This document shows, one piece after another, positions 21,982-33,239 of a stretch of DNA of 64,000 nt. The stretch comes from Terebella lapidaria (taxonomy: Eukaryota; Annelida; Polychaeta; Terebellida; Terebellidae). The first letter of the stretch is position 1. Every line of letters starts with the position of its first letter. The translations under genes and the position numbers were made by a program. The stretch is taken from assembly GCA_949152475.1 (NCBI GenBank), contig OX424569.1:31541950-31605949 (forward strand). Reading direction: 5' to 3'. The notes below the pieces were generated by a model. The model made no database searches and had not been told where the DNA came from. It saw only the letters and a list, made by a program, of their open reading frames with translations.

Positions 21982-24847
21982 TTGATGTCAGAATCAAGTG
22001 ACGGGTGGGGAGATGATGTAGGGAGGGAGGAGGGGTCTCTAGAGCGCACTAGTGTGTACTCGAGACCCCTTGCTAGCCCTGAAGATGATGACCGCGAGGT
22101 TGTCTCGGAAGGCAAGGACGTGGGTTCTGCGGAATCCAGCTCCGGCTCTGATTCCGGTACGGGAACTGAGTCCGAGAGCGAGGTCGCGGAGAGTGACTCG
22201 GCCACGCCAGGCGCCGAGCAGCTCTTAAATCCGTCGCCTTTTCCTCGTATGGAAGAGGTGATGGACTGCGGTGGTGCGGGACTTGCTAGTGTGGATATTG
22301 AGTTGCATCCGCCCTCGGAGATGCTTGCGTCTCTGGGTCCGGATGAGAGTACTCGTGCGGAAACCCGTCCGGATGGCCATAGCCGTCCGGACACCGGTTC
22401 CGCCGAGAACTCCTCGGTGTCCGCACCTGCGGAGTCTGGTCCGCACGACCAGAAGGCCCCTGGGACTTGGGCGGAGCAGGTTGACGCGGCTGAGGAAGCC
22501 GCATCCCAGGCTCCGGCCCAGGATGCGGAAGCCGCATCCCAGGCTCCGGCCCAGGAACATCGCCCGTCTCTAGGCGTACTCGCCGTCGAGCCCGAGAGAC
22601 TGCCCAGAAGCAGTGGAGAGCCCAGCAAGCGCTGGAAGCCTCCAACCGCGGGCAATCTGAGACCGGATCCGACCAGGACCCGGTCTCCTCGCCTCCGAAG
22701 AAGAAGAAGTAGAAGCAGACCCACCGGAAAAAGAAGTCCGGCGGTTCCCGCCTAAAACCGGATCGCAGTCCGGAGGACCTAAGCCGCTGGCGCCTAAGCC
22801 GGGCGGCCAGTCAGGGTCCTCCGCCAAACCCGGAGACGCCAAGGCGCCTAATCCCTCGGGATCTGGTGCGGGCGCCTCCGCAGGATCCGGCCCGGGCGCA
22901 GGAGGTTCCAGTAAGCGGGTGCCTATCCAGGCACCGAAAGGAACCTCCTCCTCTTCTTCCTCCGGTAATAAGAAACCTACCGGAGCTGCGGAGGTGGGGT
23001 CCAGTCCAGTGGATCGAGGGCGTCCCGTGCCGAAGGAAGGAGATGTTCGCTTAGAACTCATCCGGTAGTGCGCGGAGCAAGACGGGGTCCACCTGTCTGA
23101 CGCCGCACTGGAAGCGGGACGGCGGTCCTTCGTTGCGCAGCAACAGAGGGCCGCGCCCCAACGCGGGAAGAGTGTGCCCCGACAAACCAGGTCAGAGAAT
23201 CGTTCGGGGGCGGCCAAAAAGAAGAAACGGTCGTCCTCGGAGCAGCCCTCTATCCAGAGGCTGCGGGCCGAGATGGGCCCTGAATTCCCTGGAGTCCGTC
23301 AGGGACACATGTTCCTCCCGCGTTATGGCAGGGATCCGCAGGCGCGCCGCACGGCGGACGCCGGTGCGGCGGCCGACACGCCTTTCACAGAGCCGCCCGG
23401 ACAGCAGCAGAGGCTGTCCGGCAACCGCCGGCGACCCAGACAGGTGAAGAACGGCACCGGGTGACCATGGTCGTGTCGGAGATGCCGCACATCGCGGTCA
23501 AGACACGAGTGGCTTCTCCTAAGCCGCGCCCCCCGCCAAGGACTCAGGGGAAGAGTTCGTCCGCCGGAAAAACTCCGGCCGGGACGACGCCCCTGCAGTC
23601 CCCGGGTGCGCTGAATCAGGAGGATTTCCCGGGCTTGCTCGAGGTGACGGTACCCGCGGGTCCGTCTGAGGGACGGGTGGTGGCAGACACCTCCGCCTCC
23701 TCGAGTACCGCGTGGGGGATTCCGCCAAGGACCCCACGCATGACTCCCTCGGTTGCGAGCAGTAGCGGACGTGCGGTACCTCTCTCGAGGTTGGCGTCCG
23801 CGTCCTCGTTGGTAGTTGAGGGGACGTCCGCGGGATGGCAAAGCACCACCTCCCTGGACCTGGATCCCCTCGACGCCACGGCGGACGTACGCCGGAGGCT
23901 CGGTCCCACGACCGCCAGTGTCTACGAGACTTTTCGCGAGTCTGTAGGCCAGGCGGTCGGCCATCGTCGTGATGGTATGGACCGGATCCCCGGTGACCCA
24001 GCGTTGGTGAACCTGCCAGTGCCCCGAGCCATTCGTGACTTGGGGTCCGCAGGTGTGGCCGCGTTGGTCCACGCTCGGGAGGAGCACCCCTGGGATCACC
24101 CCCAGCGTGGTAGACTCACCCGAGCGGCGGAGCACCTTGTGGCGGAGATGGACAGCTCTCTGGATCAGCCGGTGCCGCGCCGAGGCCTCCCGTGTCGCAT
24201 GCGATCTCGCATACGACCAGGGCCTCATGGAAGGCACCCGGCGGAGCCTGGAGAGCTACCGGACTTTGCCGGCCGTCATTGAGCGGCGCGCGTTTGACCA
24301 GGGTCGGACCGCCGCTCTTGCCATGCAGTCCGGGGCGTCCACCCCCGCCCCAGAGGTAGCCGCTAGGATAGAGCACCTGGAGGCTGAGAATGAGCAGCCA
24401 CGGCGTCGTCTTGACGAAGCCGAGGCCGCTCGGACTCGCCTACTCCAGGGCGTCGATGACCCCGAGTCATCCGCCCTGAACCAGGCGGCTCTCCGGCGGG
24501 CGGATGCTGCTTTGGAGCTGGCCATCTATCCAAACCTGGTCCAGGTGTGGGGAGAACGTACGGCCGGTCCTCAGCGCACCCGCGATACGGTGGAGATATT
24601 CCGCGCCATTGTAGATCTCGGCGCTACATCTCTACCGGCCTCCGTCGTGATGGCTCCGTCAGGACCCGGATTGCAGGGCTCACCGCAGAAGCACCTGCAA
24701 GTGCCACCGGGCCTGCCTCATCCGCCCGTGCAGCCGGCTTTCTCTATGCTGGCTCCGCTGCTTCCGCGGCGTAGGGACTCGTCACCGCTGCCAGACCCCA
24801 AGACAGGCGGCACGGATGAGGAGCCGATGGCGACGGAGGAAGGCTAG
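21982..24847 (+). CDS. Extra 3' coding region of the Gypsy-type element, unknown function (fossil)
   Basis: High-GC, codon-like sequence between pol and the 3' LTR, read mainly in windows at 21982-22755, 23461-24282 and 24035-24847. The predicted peptides are rich in Ser, Pro, Glu and Ala. They contain basic patches (Lys/Arg runs near 22.7 and 23.2 kb) and a short Glu/Arg heptad-like stretch near 24.37 kb (RIEHLEAENEQPRRRLDEAE). No signal peptide, membrane segment, integrase motif or zinc knuckle was recognised, so neither an envelope nor a second gag can be claimed. Confidence 0.55.
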
Positions 24848-25375
24848 GGGACTAGCCTCGTCGCCGCACTTGTGCGGCGGCGTGCCGGAGTCGCTCCCGC
24901 GGCTCCGCCCTGCCTCAGACCCGTTCTGCGGATCTGAGGAGCCGGTCGGCAGGGTGGTCGGCAACACTTTTTAGAGGTACTATCACTTTTGATCACTCGG
25001 TGTGTCGTTTTACAAAATTTCTAAATTTAAAGTTTAACCTTAAAGATATTCCAAAGACTCGACACACCGTCCTTTTATAACGGATGACCTTCCAAGGTCA
25101 TCACACGGTTTTGGACCACCTCGGTCAAAATTTTAGCTTGTTTATGAGGGTTTATTCAAAATTGCAAAGCGCATTATAGTTTACTCCGTAAGTCCGGGGG
25201 TAGTTCCCCATTCTTCCAAAAGGGACTCTTAAAGTCCTAGTGTCTTGCGCCGTGACTTCCGGGTGTTGCCATCTTGCCTTCTCCCAGACCCCGCCATGCG
25301 AAGCCTTCGTCGGGTTTTGGCAGTTTTGGGCGCGGGCGGAACATGTTGGGGACCAACATTGTAAGAAGGGGGTAA
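24848..25375 (+). other. 3' untranslated part with hairpin and polypurine tract
   Basis: A 10-bp perfect stem, CGGTGTGTCG (24998-25007) and CGACACACCG (25060-25069), encloses an A/T-rich loop of about 50 nt. The polypurine tract GTAAGAAGGGGGTAA lies immediately before the 3' LTR, as expected for plus-strand priming. Confidence 0.7.
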
Positions 25376-26107
25376 TGTGGCGATTTTGCCCTAAGCACGC
25401 GGCAGGTGATTGTAAACATAAATGCCATTTATGTGGCCTTTTCGTACTTGGCCTTGTTTTGACACGCTCCGTTCGAGCGTGCGTTGCCACGGCGACGCAT
25501 TGTAATTTACGCTCCAGTAAACTATAACAATGGATCGATTAGACCTCGCGTGCGTCCTACAGCTTGTGGTGTATTATATATACACTGGAAGCGACTCGAT
25601 CGAGGAGATTGTCCGAGAGAGAGTAACTAGGACGCACGCAAGGCTCGCCATGAGCTTTGCGTTCCCTAGTTGTGAGTAGTGGGCTCCTAGAGCTCTGGGG
25701 ACGATTTCCATGGGGAGGCCCGGGCTGGGAGAGACAAGTTGCTGACTCGGAGGAGTGAGCCCTGTGGATCGCCAGTTCTCTCCCTTCCCGGGACGTGTGA
25801 CATAGGCTCTGGCCAGCATGTCGGACTGTACGGGGTTCCGTCCCCGAGGCAGACCGCGGCTCGCCAGGCCCCGCCAGTTAACACCGTGGTGATGAACCAG
25901 TTTCTGAACGGTGTCCGTAGGCCTGGGAGTGTCGGGTGGGCTGTTACCTGGTTACCGTTAATGCTGAAGTAGTTACCGTGTCCGCGACCTCCGGTGAGCG
26001 GCGCCGCCGCAAGGATCCGGAATAGCGGATGCGCGTCCGCAAGGACTTGTGGTGAGAGGACTATCCTCGAGGATCCCGAAGAGCGGACGGTAGTCAATAA
26101 CTTTACA
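25376..26107 (+). repeat. 3' LTR of the Gypsy-type element
   Basis: Near-identical to 15378-16112, and the target duplication CTTG follows at 26108-26111. Confidence 0.92.
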
Positions 26108-26610
26108 CTTGTTTACACCGGTACATTCCTGAAAAGCTTGTCATGAGATTGAAGTATGTAATTCCTGCCTAAATAACTGATGGTTTCAATATCCACAGTT
26201 GCTGATACTGAACTAGATTCTAACAACTGTAATACGTTCATTTCTTTAGTAATCTTATTATTACAGTCATTAATTTTCTACGTGATAGAAGCTCGTGTCT
26301 TATTTAGTCCGAAAATGAATTTTTTATCTTCACTACTTTTCTATCGAAAATGAATTTAACTACTGAAATTAATGTAATGTACTGATTTCGTCGCAAAATG
26401 TGTCGCCAATCGACCATTTCGGCAACATGTCGCCATCCGACTTGCCTATGATTATACGGACACTATCTCAATCGGACGAGAAATGTCACACGTAGCCTAC
26501 AACGGTCACAAGAAAATATCGACAAGGATGTGGCGCGACAATCGCAACTCCATAGTATCCGCCGATCTTCTGTCGGGGGATACAATAACAACGACGACAT
26601 GCGAACGTAC
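26108..26610. other. Remnant of interrupted MITE and intergenic DNA
   Basis: Begins with the continuation of the small inverted-repeat element cut by the Gypsy insertion (TTTACACCGG). The rest is AT-rich with no recognised gene. Further 3' exons of the lectin gene may lie here or beyond the Gypsy insertion but could not be identified. Confidence 0.5.
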
Positions 26611-27421
26611 CCAGTGGCTTGCCAATGACCTCGACCTCGCACAACGTTACCCTGCTGGGGGACGGGCCGCCGCCAAGCCTCGAGAAATGCACGTAACGGC
26701 CCACGGAACCGGGGGGACAGGTGAACGTGGCGCTTCCCCCTTGCGGCACCGTGGCCAGTCGCCGCCCACAGCACACCTCCGGACGCCCGGGAAGGATCAC
26801 ACCCAGGCAAAAGTCAGTCATCCGCGTGTAGGCTGGGGGTGTGTTTTGAAGGGATAAATTATTGGGAATGAGGACATGTGGAGAGGGATTGATTACCTCG
26901 CAACCCTGGGACAATGTCCCACACAATTTCGTCACACGAAGACCATTTTAAATATCAATATCAAGCAAGGCAGAAAGAGCATGAAGAGATCTATATAACC
27001 ATTTAACCATTCTGATCTTTGCTATACATTTTTCATGTTACACATACATTGTAATCTTCCGATTGATCCCTGGAGTTGAGTTTCTCAGGACCACGGTAAA
27101 ATTATCGGGCTAGTTGCCATGACAACAACTGAGCTTTGTTTTAATGTTGGAGAACATGCAAAGGTAATTTTACGCATAAAATGCATCTACATATCATACC
27201 CCATGTATAGAACGTGTTATGTACGGTGATGTTGTACACGAAGTGGAGGTCCTGCAGGTCGACCCACCACTCCGCCAAGCCGCCGGGGTCTGAGTGATTC
27301 ACAAGGGCGCAGTGGCTGTCGTCACCGTTAGTAGAACAAAGGCGTCCATCTACAGCAAGCTCCGGGCCATGTCCGAGCGAAACGCCCGTCTGGTGCGCAG
27401 GCTTGCCGAGAGCCACATTGT
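26611..27421 (-). CDS. Fucolectin/FTP-domain lectin, two exons (partial gene)
   Basis: Two minus-strand exons, 27421-27200 and 26832-26611, both 222 nt and both phase 1 at each side, together encode one fucolectin-tachylectin-4-pentraxin (FTP, F5/8-type) domain of about 148 residues. Exon 1 reads NVALGKPAHQTG...AVDGRLCS...WWVDLQDLHFVYNITVHN. Exon 2 contains GSATFTCPPGSVGRYVHF and ends with the family hallmark RVTLCEVEVIG. Splice signals: acceptor TTCTTCCCCCTTCAG before 27421, donor G|GTATGA after 27200, acceptor CCCCCAG before 26832, donor G|GTACGT after 26611. Proteins of this family are usually secreted and bind fucose with a Ca ion. Signal-peptide and downstream exons were not found, so the gene is partial in this model. 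A foldback element sits 28 nt upstream of exon 1. Confidence 0.75.
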
Positions 27422-27448
27422 CTGAAGGGGGAAGAACGAGGAGATATC

Positions 27449-28230
27449 TACGGAAGCCCAGATAGGACATTTGCCCCGATAGTTGATCTCGCCTCGGCGA
27501 ACTGCTAACTCGCCTCGGCGAACTGCTAACTCGCCTCGGCGAACTGCTAACTCGCCTCGGCGAACTGTTATCTCGCCTCGGCGAACTGCTAACTCGCCTC
27601 GGCGAACTGTTATCTCGCCTCGGCGAACTGTTATCTCGCCTCGGCGAACTGTTATCTCGCCTCGGCGAACTGTTATCTCGCCTCGGCCAATTGTTATCTC
27701 GCCTCGGCGAACTGTTAACTCGCCTCGGCGAACTGCTAACTCGCCTCGGCCAACTACTAAAATGCCAGTTGTGTAACACACCTAAATGGCAACCACAGTT
27801 CGCCGAGGCGAGTTAGCAGTTCGCCGAGGCGAATCAACAGTTCGCCGAGGCGAGTTAACAGTTCGCCGAGGCCAACTACTAAGTTGCCAGTTATGTAATC
27901 CTTACAAACGGCAGCCACAGTTCGCCGAGGCGAGATAACAGTTCGCCGAGGCGAGATAACAGTTCACCGAGGCGAGATAACAGTTCGCCGAGGCGAGAAA
28001 GCAATTGGCCGAGGCGAGATAACAGTTCGCCGAGGCGAGATAACAGTTCGCCGAGGCGAGATAACAGTTCGCCGAGGCGAGTTAACAGTTGGTTGATTAG
28101 AGACCAGTTAGTATTTCGCCGAGGCGAGTTAGCAGTTCGCCGAGGCGAGTTAGCAGTTCGCCGAGGCGAGTTAGTAGTTCGCCGAGGCGAACTTAACTTA
28201 TGGGGCAAATGTCCTATCTGGGCTTCCGTA
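27449..28230. mobile_element. Foldback element FB-1 made of 21-bp repeats
   Basis: Terminal inverted repeats of about 30 bp begin TACGGAAGCCCAGATAGG on both sides. They are flanked by a 6-bp direct duplication GATATC (27443-27448 and 28231-28236). Inside, the left half has 13 tandem 21-bp units on the pattern CTCGCCTCGGCGAACTG. The right half has about 17 units of the reverse complement, in two blocks, so the whole element can fold back on itself. Each unit also contains the small palindrome TCGCCTCGGCGA. The frames that stay open across it (SPRRTAN heptads) exist only because 21 is a multiple of 3. Confidence 0.85.
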
Positions 28231-28236
28231 GATATC

Positions 28237-29314
28237 ATAATGCGGAAGATGATGAGGAAAAAGGCTCTATAATACCAGTATTTATTTGGTCTGAAGATAC
28301 AAACATGTAATCACCGTATATACAGTGTCCAGATGAATAAACCGTCGACGATATCCACAAAGCTATCAACATCATCCCCATCGTAGGCTAAATATCCGTA
28401 GTTAGGCCGTGTATACCATCCAAAGATTATTAGGCCTGCGCACGATATCCTAGTGTTGCTACGTGTTCACCATTTTTGTTTACACATGTATACAAATACT
28501 AAGGTGGGGCATTTAATACTGTTAGTGCGCAAGCTCGAGAGCACGTTTTCTAAAAACCACTGAACAATTAAAATCGAAACCGAAACCAGATTCCCGAGCA
28601 ATGGATCGATCTCACACGGAATTTCCAGCATGTTCAGGAAAAATCTGTTTGTGTATGATCTAAGCCACAGCTGCGACACATAGATTTTCATTCCAAAAGT
28701 AGTTCCAACGAATCTGGGTGACTGCCAATATCTATCTAGCTGATTCAACTCTCTGTTCTGGTTCTCCAACATGTGAGAATGATAATGTGGAGGGGTAGGG
28801 CGCCTCACACCAACGATCATCTAGGCCAGATTATGATTTTAAAAAAGCGAATTTTAGTCACCGGTTAAGATATTGCATGGCGGTTCTTTGTTTGTAAACA
28901 AGGCTCGTGATGACGACAGTAACACCAACTGAACTCTACCCTTAATTTCACTGATAGGCCTAATATATAATGACATTGTTATAGGTACGAGTTTCGATGG
29001 GGGGTTCTCTGAATTTTCCGCACGCTCCAGTAACGAATATGTGCTGAGGTGTGTCACAACTTAGATTTTCGCGTAACCAATTCCAACATGGGCCTTCTTT
29101 CTGAACCCATCTTATTTCTCTCTTTTTTGTTGCACTATATATAATAGAGCGTTATGCGGGAACGCTATGACTTGTCTATATATTCGATTATCATTATGCG
29201 CTACAAAGGTTCGATTAATATTGCGAGGTTGGCTTATATCGTTCATGCGTGATTATACTTTTTAGCTGCGTTCAATCGTCGAATTGTTCCGATTATTATT
29301 CCGATAATTTCTAC
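28237..29314. other. Unassigned DNA between mobile elements
   Basis: Open frames such as 28467-28820 (minus) have no recognisable domain and no supporting splice sites. The 5' exons of the lectin gene would be expected in this direction, but I could not identify a signal-peptide exon. Confidence 0.45.
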
Positions 29315-29319
29315 ATAAT

Positions 29320-31761
29320 CACAGTGCCGAAACCGACTATGGTAACGCGCATTACCATAATCAAAAATGGCGGCAGGTATTTGTGGTTCGAATTTGATCG
29401 AGCTTAACAACTTCAATGAGAGGCTATTTTGAAGCATTCAGCAGTCTGTGATATAAAGTTGATTGTGCTGCACACAATTAATAAGGCGAGTTACAGAAAA
29501 ATGGGCTTTATCTACGAGATATCGGCGACTGAAAATCGTGGCTGACTATGGTAACGCCCGAGTCAAAGGATACATTGACTATGGTAACGCATAGTGTCGA
29601 CTATGGTAATGCATTCACTACTTCACTTCAAATAATATATATAACACAAGAATTGAACTATAATTTTTACGATATTCGTATATTTACTGCAAGTAATAGT
29701 TCTGTTTCAGGTTACAGTGCAATTTTTTCTTTAAAACTGCAAATATATACTGTACTGGGTGTAGTACCGTGCTGAAACCCATGCTGACATCGTGAGATGT
29801 AGAACCACTGAGTCGCATGTGATTAGTCCCGGTTACGTGCTGACACTTCGTAATTTGATGACAACAGGATCGATGGACTGAACACAGTTTGCGGACGATG
29901 TTCCAATATATGAAAACACAGGCCGTCACTTTCCGACGTCACTGCCCTGAATACAGGAACAAGGACAAGGGTGCGTCGGACTAGTAAATATTGAAATATT
30001 TGAATAAAATGGGACACTTCTTACCCCTCGCACATCAGTTGTAAGAAAGTTGCCTCGAACTAAGTTCCCTACTCCTCTTATTACTCAGTATATTTATCAG
30101 AGATAAAAGATGGCAGACGGATAGAATGGCATCCGCATTTAGTGGATCATGGAGTAACATAATAGTAGATTAATTGGGGTGCAAATTCCCAGAGGCCCAA
30201 AGAGCATGGTCCCAAAATCAATGGCGACATACCGGTATTAATATTTACCCAGACAAACATGGTTTGTTCTCGATATAGGATAAAAGGCCTAGATAGAAAA
30301 CAAGATGAACTGTGCCACAGGTATGACCCACAGGCCCAACACTCCTTTTATAACCTCTCTTTTGCCTTCTCTTTCGTATTTTAGGCATGATTGTTGTCGT
30401 GAAAAGGCACCAACATAGCCTACGTTAATGGTGATCCATGTTCACACGACAAAAACACCCGTCTGCCTACAAATTCTCTACAAATCACACTCATATATCG
30501 TCAATTTACATGCGACTCGAACGTACAGTGTGACCAGTGAGGGTCGCCGCGACCAGATCTCATGCGACTGGCATGCAACCGAGTCGCTGCAACTGACTCG
30601 CATAGTCTGAGGGCAAGCTTAAATCAAACTTGCATTGTCTCCCGTTTTTGAAATTCCTCAATATTTCTGACAATTTGATGGGGAAATGCACAGATTTGTA
30701 AAATGCACAGATTTGTCTCATCATGGTAGCATAGGTCTGAAATGGTAATATTGATGGAGTTGCTGACCTGTGTACAGTAATAAAATCGTATAGTTTGTTT
30801 TACATGGATTTGTGATAAAATAACAGATGATCCGAGAGTTTTCAACACATTTTTATTCTACCCCTCAAATCATTGTTATGTTGACAAAGAATTGTGTTTG
30901 TGTACGAAAGCCCCATCGCATTACCATAGTCATTAAATTTCCTACAAATCACATTACCATAGTCTGACATTCGCGTTACCCTAGTCAGGACACAATTGTC
31001 CACACTCCGTTTCCACTAATATATCACCAAGTGACTCATTGCACATATTCGGGATTAACCTACATGTATCGATTTCGCTATCTGTCGAAGATCCACTCGA
31101 TTTATACACGTTATATGCATATAAATTCACGAGCAAATTCGAACCACAAGTGCCTGTCGCCATTTTCGACTATGGTAATGCGCGTTACCATAGTCGGTTT
31201 CGGCACTGTGAATATTTCTGACAATTTGATGGGGAAATGCACAGATTTGTAAAATGCACAGATTTGTCTCATCATGGTAGCATAGGTCTGAAATGGTAAT
31301 ATTGATGGAGTTGCTGACCTGTGTACAGTAATAAAATCGTATAGTTTGTTTTACATGGATTTGTGATAAAATAACGGATGATCCGAGAGTTTTCAACACA
31401 TTTTTATTCTACCCCTCAAATCATTGTTATGTTGACAAAGAATTGTGTTTGTGTACGAAAGCCCCATCGCATTACCATAGTCATTAAATTTCCTACAAAT
31501 CACATTACCATAGTCTGACATTCGCGTTACCCTAGTCAGGACACAATTGTCCACACTCCGTTTCCACTAATATATCACCAAGTGACTCATTGCACATATT
31601 CGGGATTAACCTACATGTATCGATTTCGCTATCTGTCGAAGATCCACTCGATTTATACACGTTATATGCATATAAATTCACGAGCAAATTCGAACCACAA
31701 GTGCCTGTCGCCATTTTCGACTATGGTAATGCGCGTTACCATAGTCGGTTTCGGCACTGTG
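29320..31761. mobile_element. Inverted-repeat DNA transposon, non-autonomous, 5-bp TSD
   Basis: Both ends begin CACAGTGCCGAAACCGACTA and continue as an inverted repeat of about 85 bp. It is flanked by a perfect 5-bp duplication ATAAT (29315-29319 and 31762-31766). The terminal repeat contains GACTATGGTAA and its reverse complement six bases apart. Further copies of GACTATGGTAACGC-like words cluster near both ends (29,540-29,610; 30,920-30,990; 31,470-31,540), as transposase-binding subterminal repeats do in known DNA transposons. No transposase coding sequence was seen. Superfamily not assigned. Confidence 0.75.
30660..31761. repeat. 551-bp tandem duplication inside the transposon
   Basis: 30660-31210 is repeated at 31211-31761. 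By eye the copies differ at only about one position (AACAGATG against AACGGATG). The unit ends exactly at the transposon terminus GCACTGTG, so the element has two consecutive right ends. This is either a recent duplication or an assembly artefact. Confidence 0.85.
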
Positions 31762-31903
31762 ATAATATTCCCTGCTAATATTCTCATGTAGTAATAAGTA
31801 ATTGTAATAATAACCTGTTTATCATTATCACCATGACTTCATATCATTGCTGACCAATCACGAATCGACGCGGACTGTAACCGTCCAATCAGATTTAACT
31901 ATC

Positions 31904-32333
31904 TGTGGCGGGCCATAACACTATGATATGGACCGGACTAGTGGTCAGTCTCATCTCAGCTGTCCACGCAGACAGACGGACGGACAGGGACCGGTCAGGC
32001 ATTAACACACGTGGGAAGTTTCACGGCAGTATATGCCGGGACATGTTTATTTCTACTAAAAGTGGAAGTACTCACGGGGTATGTGAATTATTGTGATTTA
32101 AGTGAATTATGGTAACCATTTAATGTATTAATGATTGGAATTCATTAAATACCGCATTATTGAAATATTATTGCAGTAACGGATATCCCAAGTCCAAACG
32201 TGGGATTCAATTCATATTTTGTTATTAACTTTGTGTATATTCTGTTGCTGTATATTTACACTATTTTTATACATTTTATAGGTTTGTTGTTAATAAACAA
32301 TTTAAAAACTCAGCCGAGTCGAGCCTGTTCACA
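31904..32333 (+). repeat. Candidate 5' LTR of the second Gypsy-type element
   Basis: Starts TGTGGCGGGCC, ends GCCTGTTCACA, and carries AATAAA at 32292-32297 about 40 bp before its end. It is followed by TGTGGCGCTGCGAGCA as a possible primer-binding site. The call rests on these features only because no second copy is available. Confidence 0.55.
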
Positions 32334-33239
32334 TGTGGCGCTGCGAGCACTCGACTGTCGATACTAGTCATCACGCTGACAGAGCTGACAACCCCGTGAG
32401 GTCCCGTGCAAGACCGTTTTCCCGCCTGCCGCTACGTGTTGCCCACGACCGCCCGTTGAGAGCCACGTCTACACGTGCTGGTTCGCCGCCACTGCCGCCG
32501 CCACGTGCTGGGTCGCCGCCACTGCCGCCGCCACGTGCTGGGTCGCCGCCACTGAGGCCTACCTGTATCGTCGCCGCGAGAAGCCCTGCACTGTTCAGCT
32601 GCAGTGCCTGACGTGTCCAGGAAGCCGTCAGGACCTGCCAGACTACGTGTTCACTCTCACGCCGCATCGATCGTCCTTCGAATCTCGACACCGCATCACT
32701 ACGTAAGGAGCACCAGTCATCGCCGCGCTACGACCGCCGTTTTCTTCGTGCATGCATGCTTCATTTCTACGCTTCGTTCATAGATAAACGAATCTGTGTT
32801 CATTTGGTGAGTCAAGTGCGCTCTACATCGATCGTTCGAACGAACAGTAAAATTGTTTAGGCCTATATTCGGTAAACTGACGTTTCTGCAGTCTATTGTG
32901 AGATTTTACATGTTGTAGGTACTTGTAGTTTCATAAATTTTGGTACCAGTATTTTACAATTGGTATAATTTTCGTAATAAATATGTAGGTAATTTTCTGG
33001 GCCCATATTTGAAACCGGTTTATTAAAAAAAAAAAAAAAATTATTTTGGGGTTGGATTTTGAAGTTTTGTGCTTCTACGCTTGATTATATACCATATAGG
33101 TTAGTTTAACTATGTTGTAGGCTACGTTAGTTTGACCGACTGACTGACATTTGACTATACTGTTTGACATTCTGATATTCATCTGTTCGTTTCATCATCA
33201 TTGTCATCTTTTCGTATTTAAGTTCTCACGTAGTTAAAA
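32334..33239 (+). other. Leader of the second Gypsy-type element
   Basis: Untranslated leader between the LTR and gag. It contains about three tandem units of roughly 30 bp around CACGTGCTGG and TCGCCGCCACTG at 32470-32560, and an A15-16 run near 33030. Confidence 0.5.

Larger units (their letters stand above)
15378..26107 (+). mobile_element. Ty3/Gypsy-type LTR retrotransposon with extra 3' coding region, young but broken
   Basis: Flanked by near-identical LTRs (735 and 732 bp) that start TGT and end ACA, with a 4-bp CTTG duplication at 15374-15377 and 26108-26111. Parts in order: 5' LTR; primer-binding site resembling a tRNA-His complement; gag-like region with a CCHC zinc knuckle; pol region with aspartic protease, reverse transcriptase and RNase H; a non-coding stretch; an extra coding region of unknown nature (about 22.0-24.8 kb); a 3' untranslated part with a hairpin; a polypurine tract; 3' LTR. 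By eye the LTRs differ at about eight positions plus one 3-bp length difference (about 1%), so the insertion is recent. It nevertheless looks broken at a small number of places. At 10.7 kb it is long for the family. Confidence 0.9.

Noticed and set aside
16218-24847. Long antisense open frames opposite the Gypsy-type element (up to about 300 codons)
   Set aside because: They are shadows caused by high GC content opposite gag, pol and the 3' region. None has a recognisable domain.
21982-24847. Envelope gene, which would make the element retrovirus-like
   Set aside because: No signal peptide, membrane anchor or glycoprotein-like Cys pattern is visible in the peptide windows.
27449-28230. CRISPR-like array
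   Set aside because: The repeats are contiguous without unique spacers, inverted between halves, and lie in animal DNA. It is a foldback element.
27141-28238. Open frames of 97-212 codons with SPRRTAN or RRGEI heptads
   Set aside because: They arise because the 21-bp foldback repeat is a multiple of 3, so frames stay open on both strands. Only the FTP part of the minus-strand frame is coding.
30981-31791. Pairs of identical 60-90-codon frames at 30.98-31.8 kb as duplicated genes
   Set aside because: They are by-products of the 551-bp tandem duplication inside a non-autonomous transposon and have no domain.
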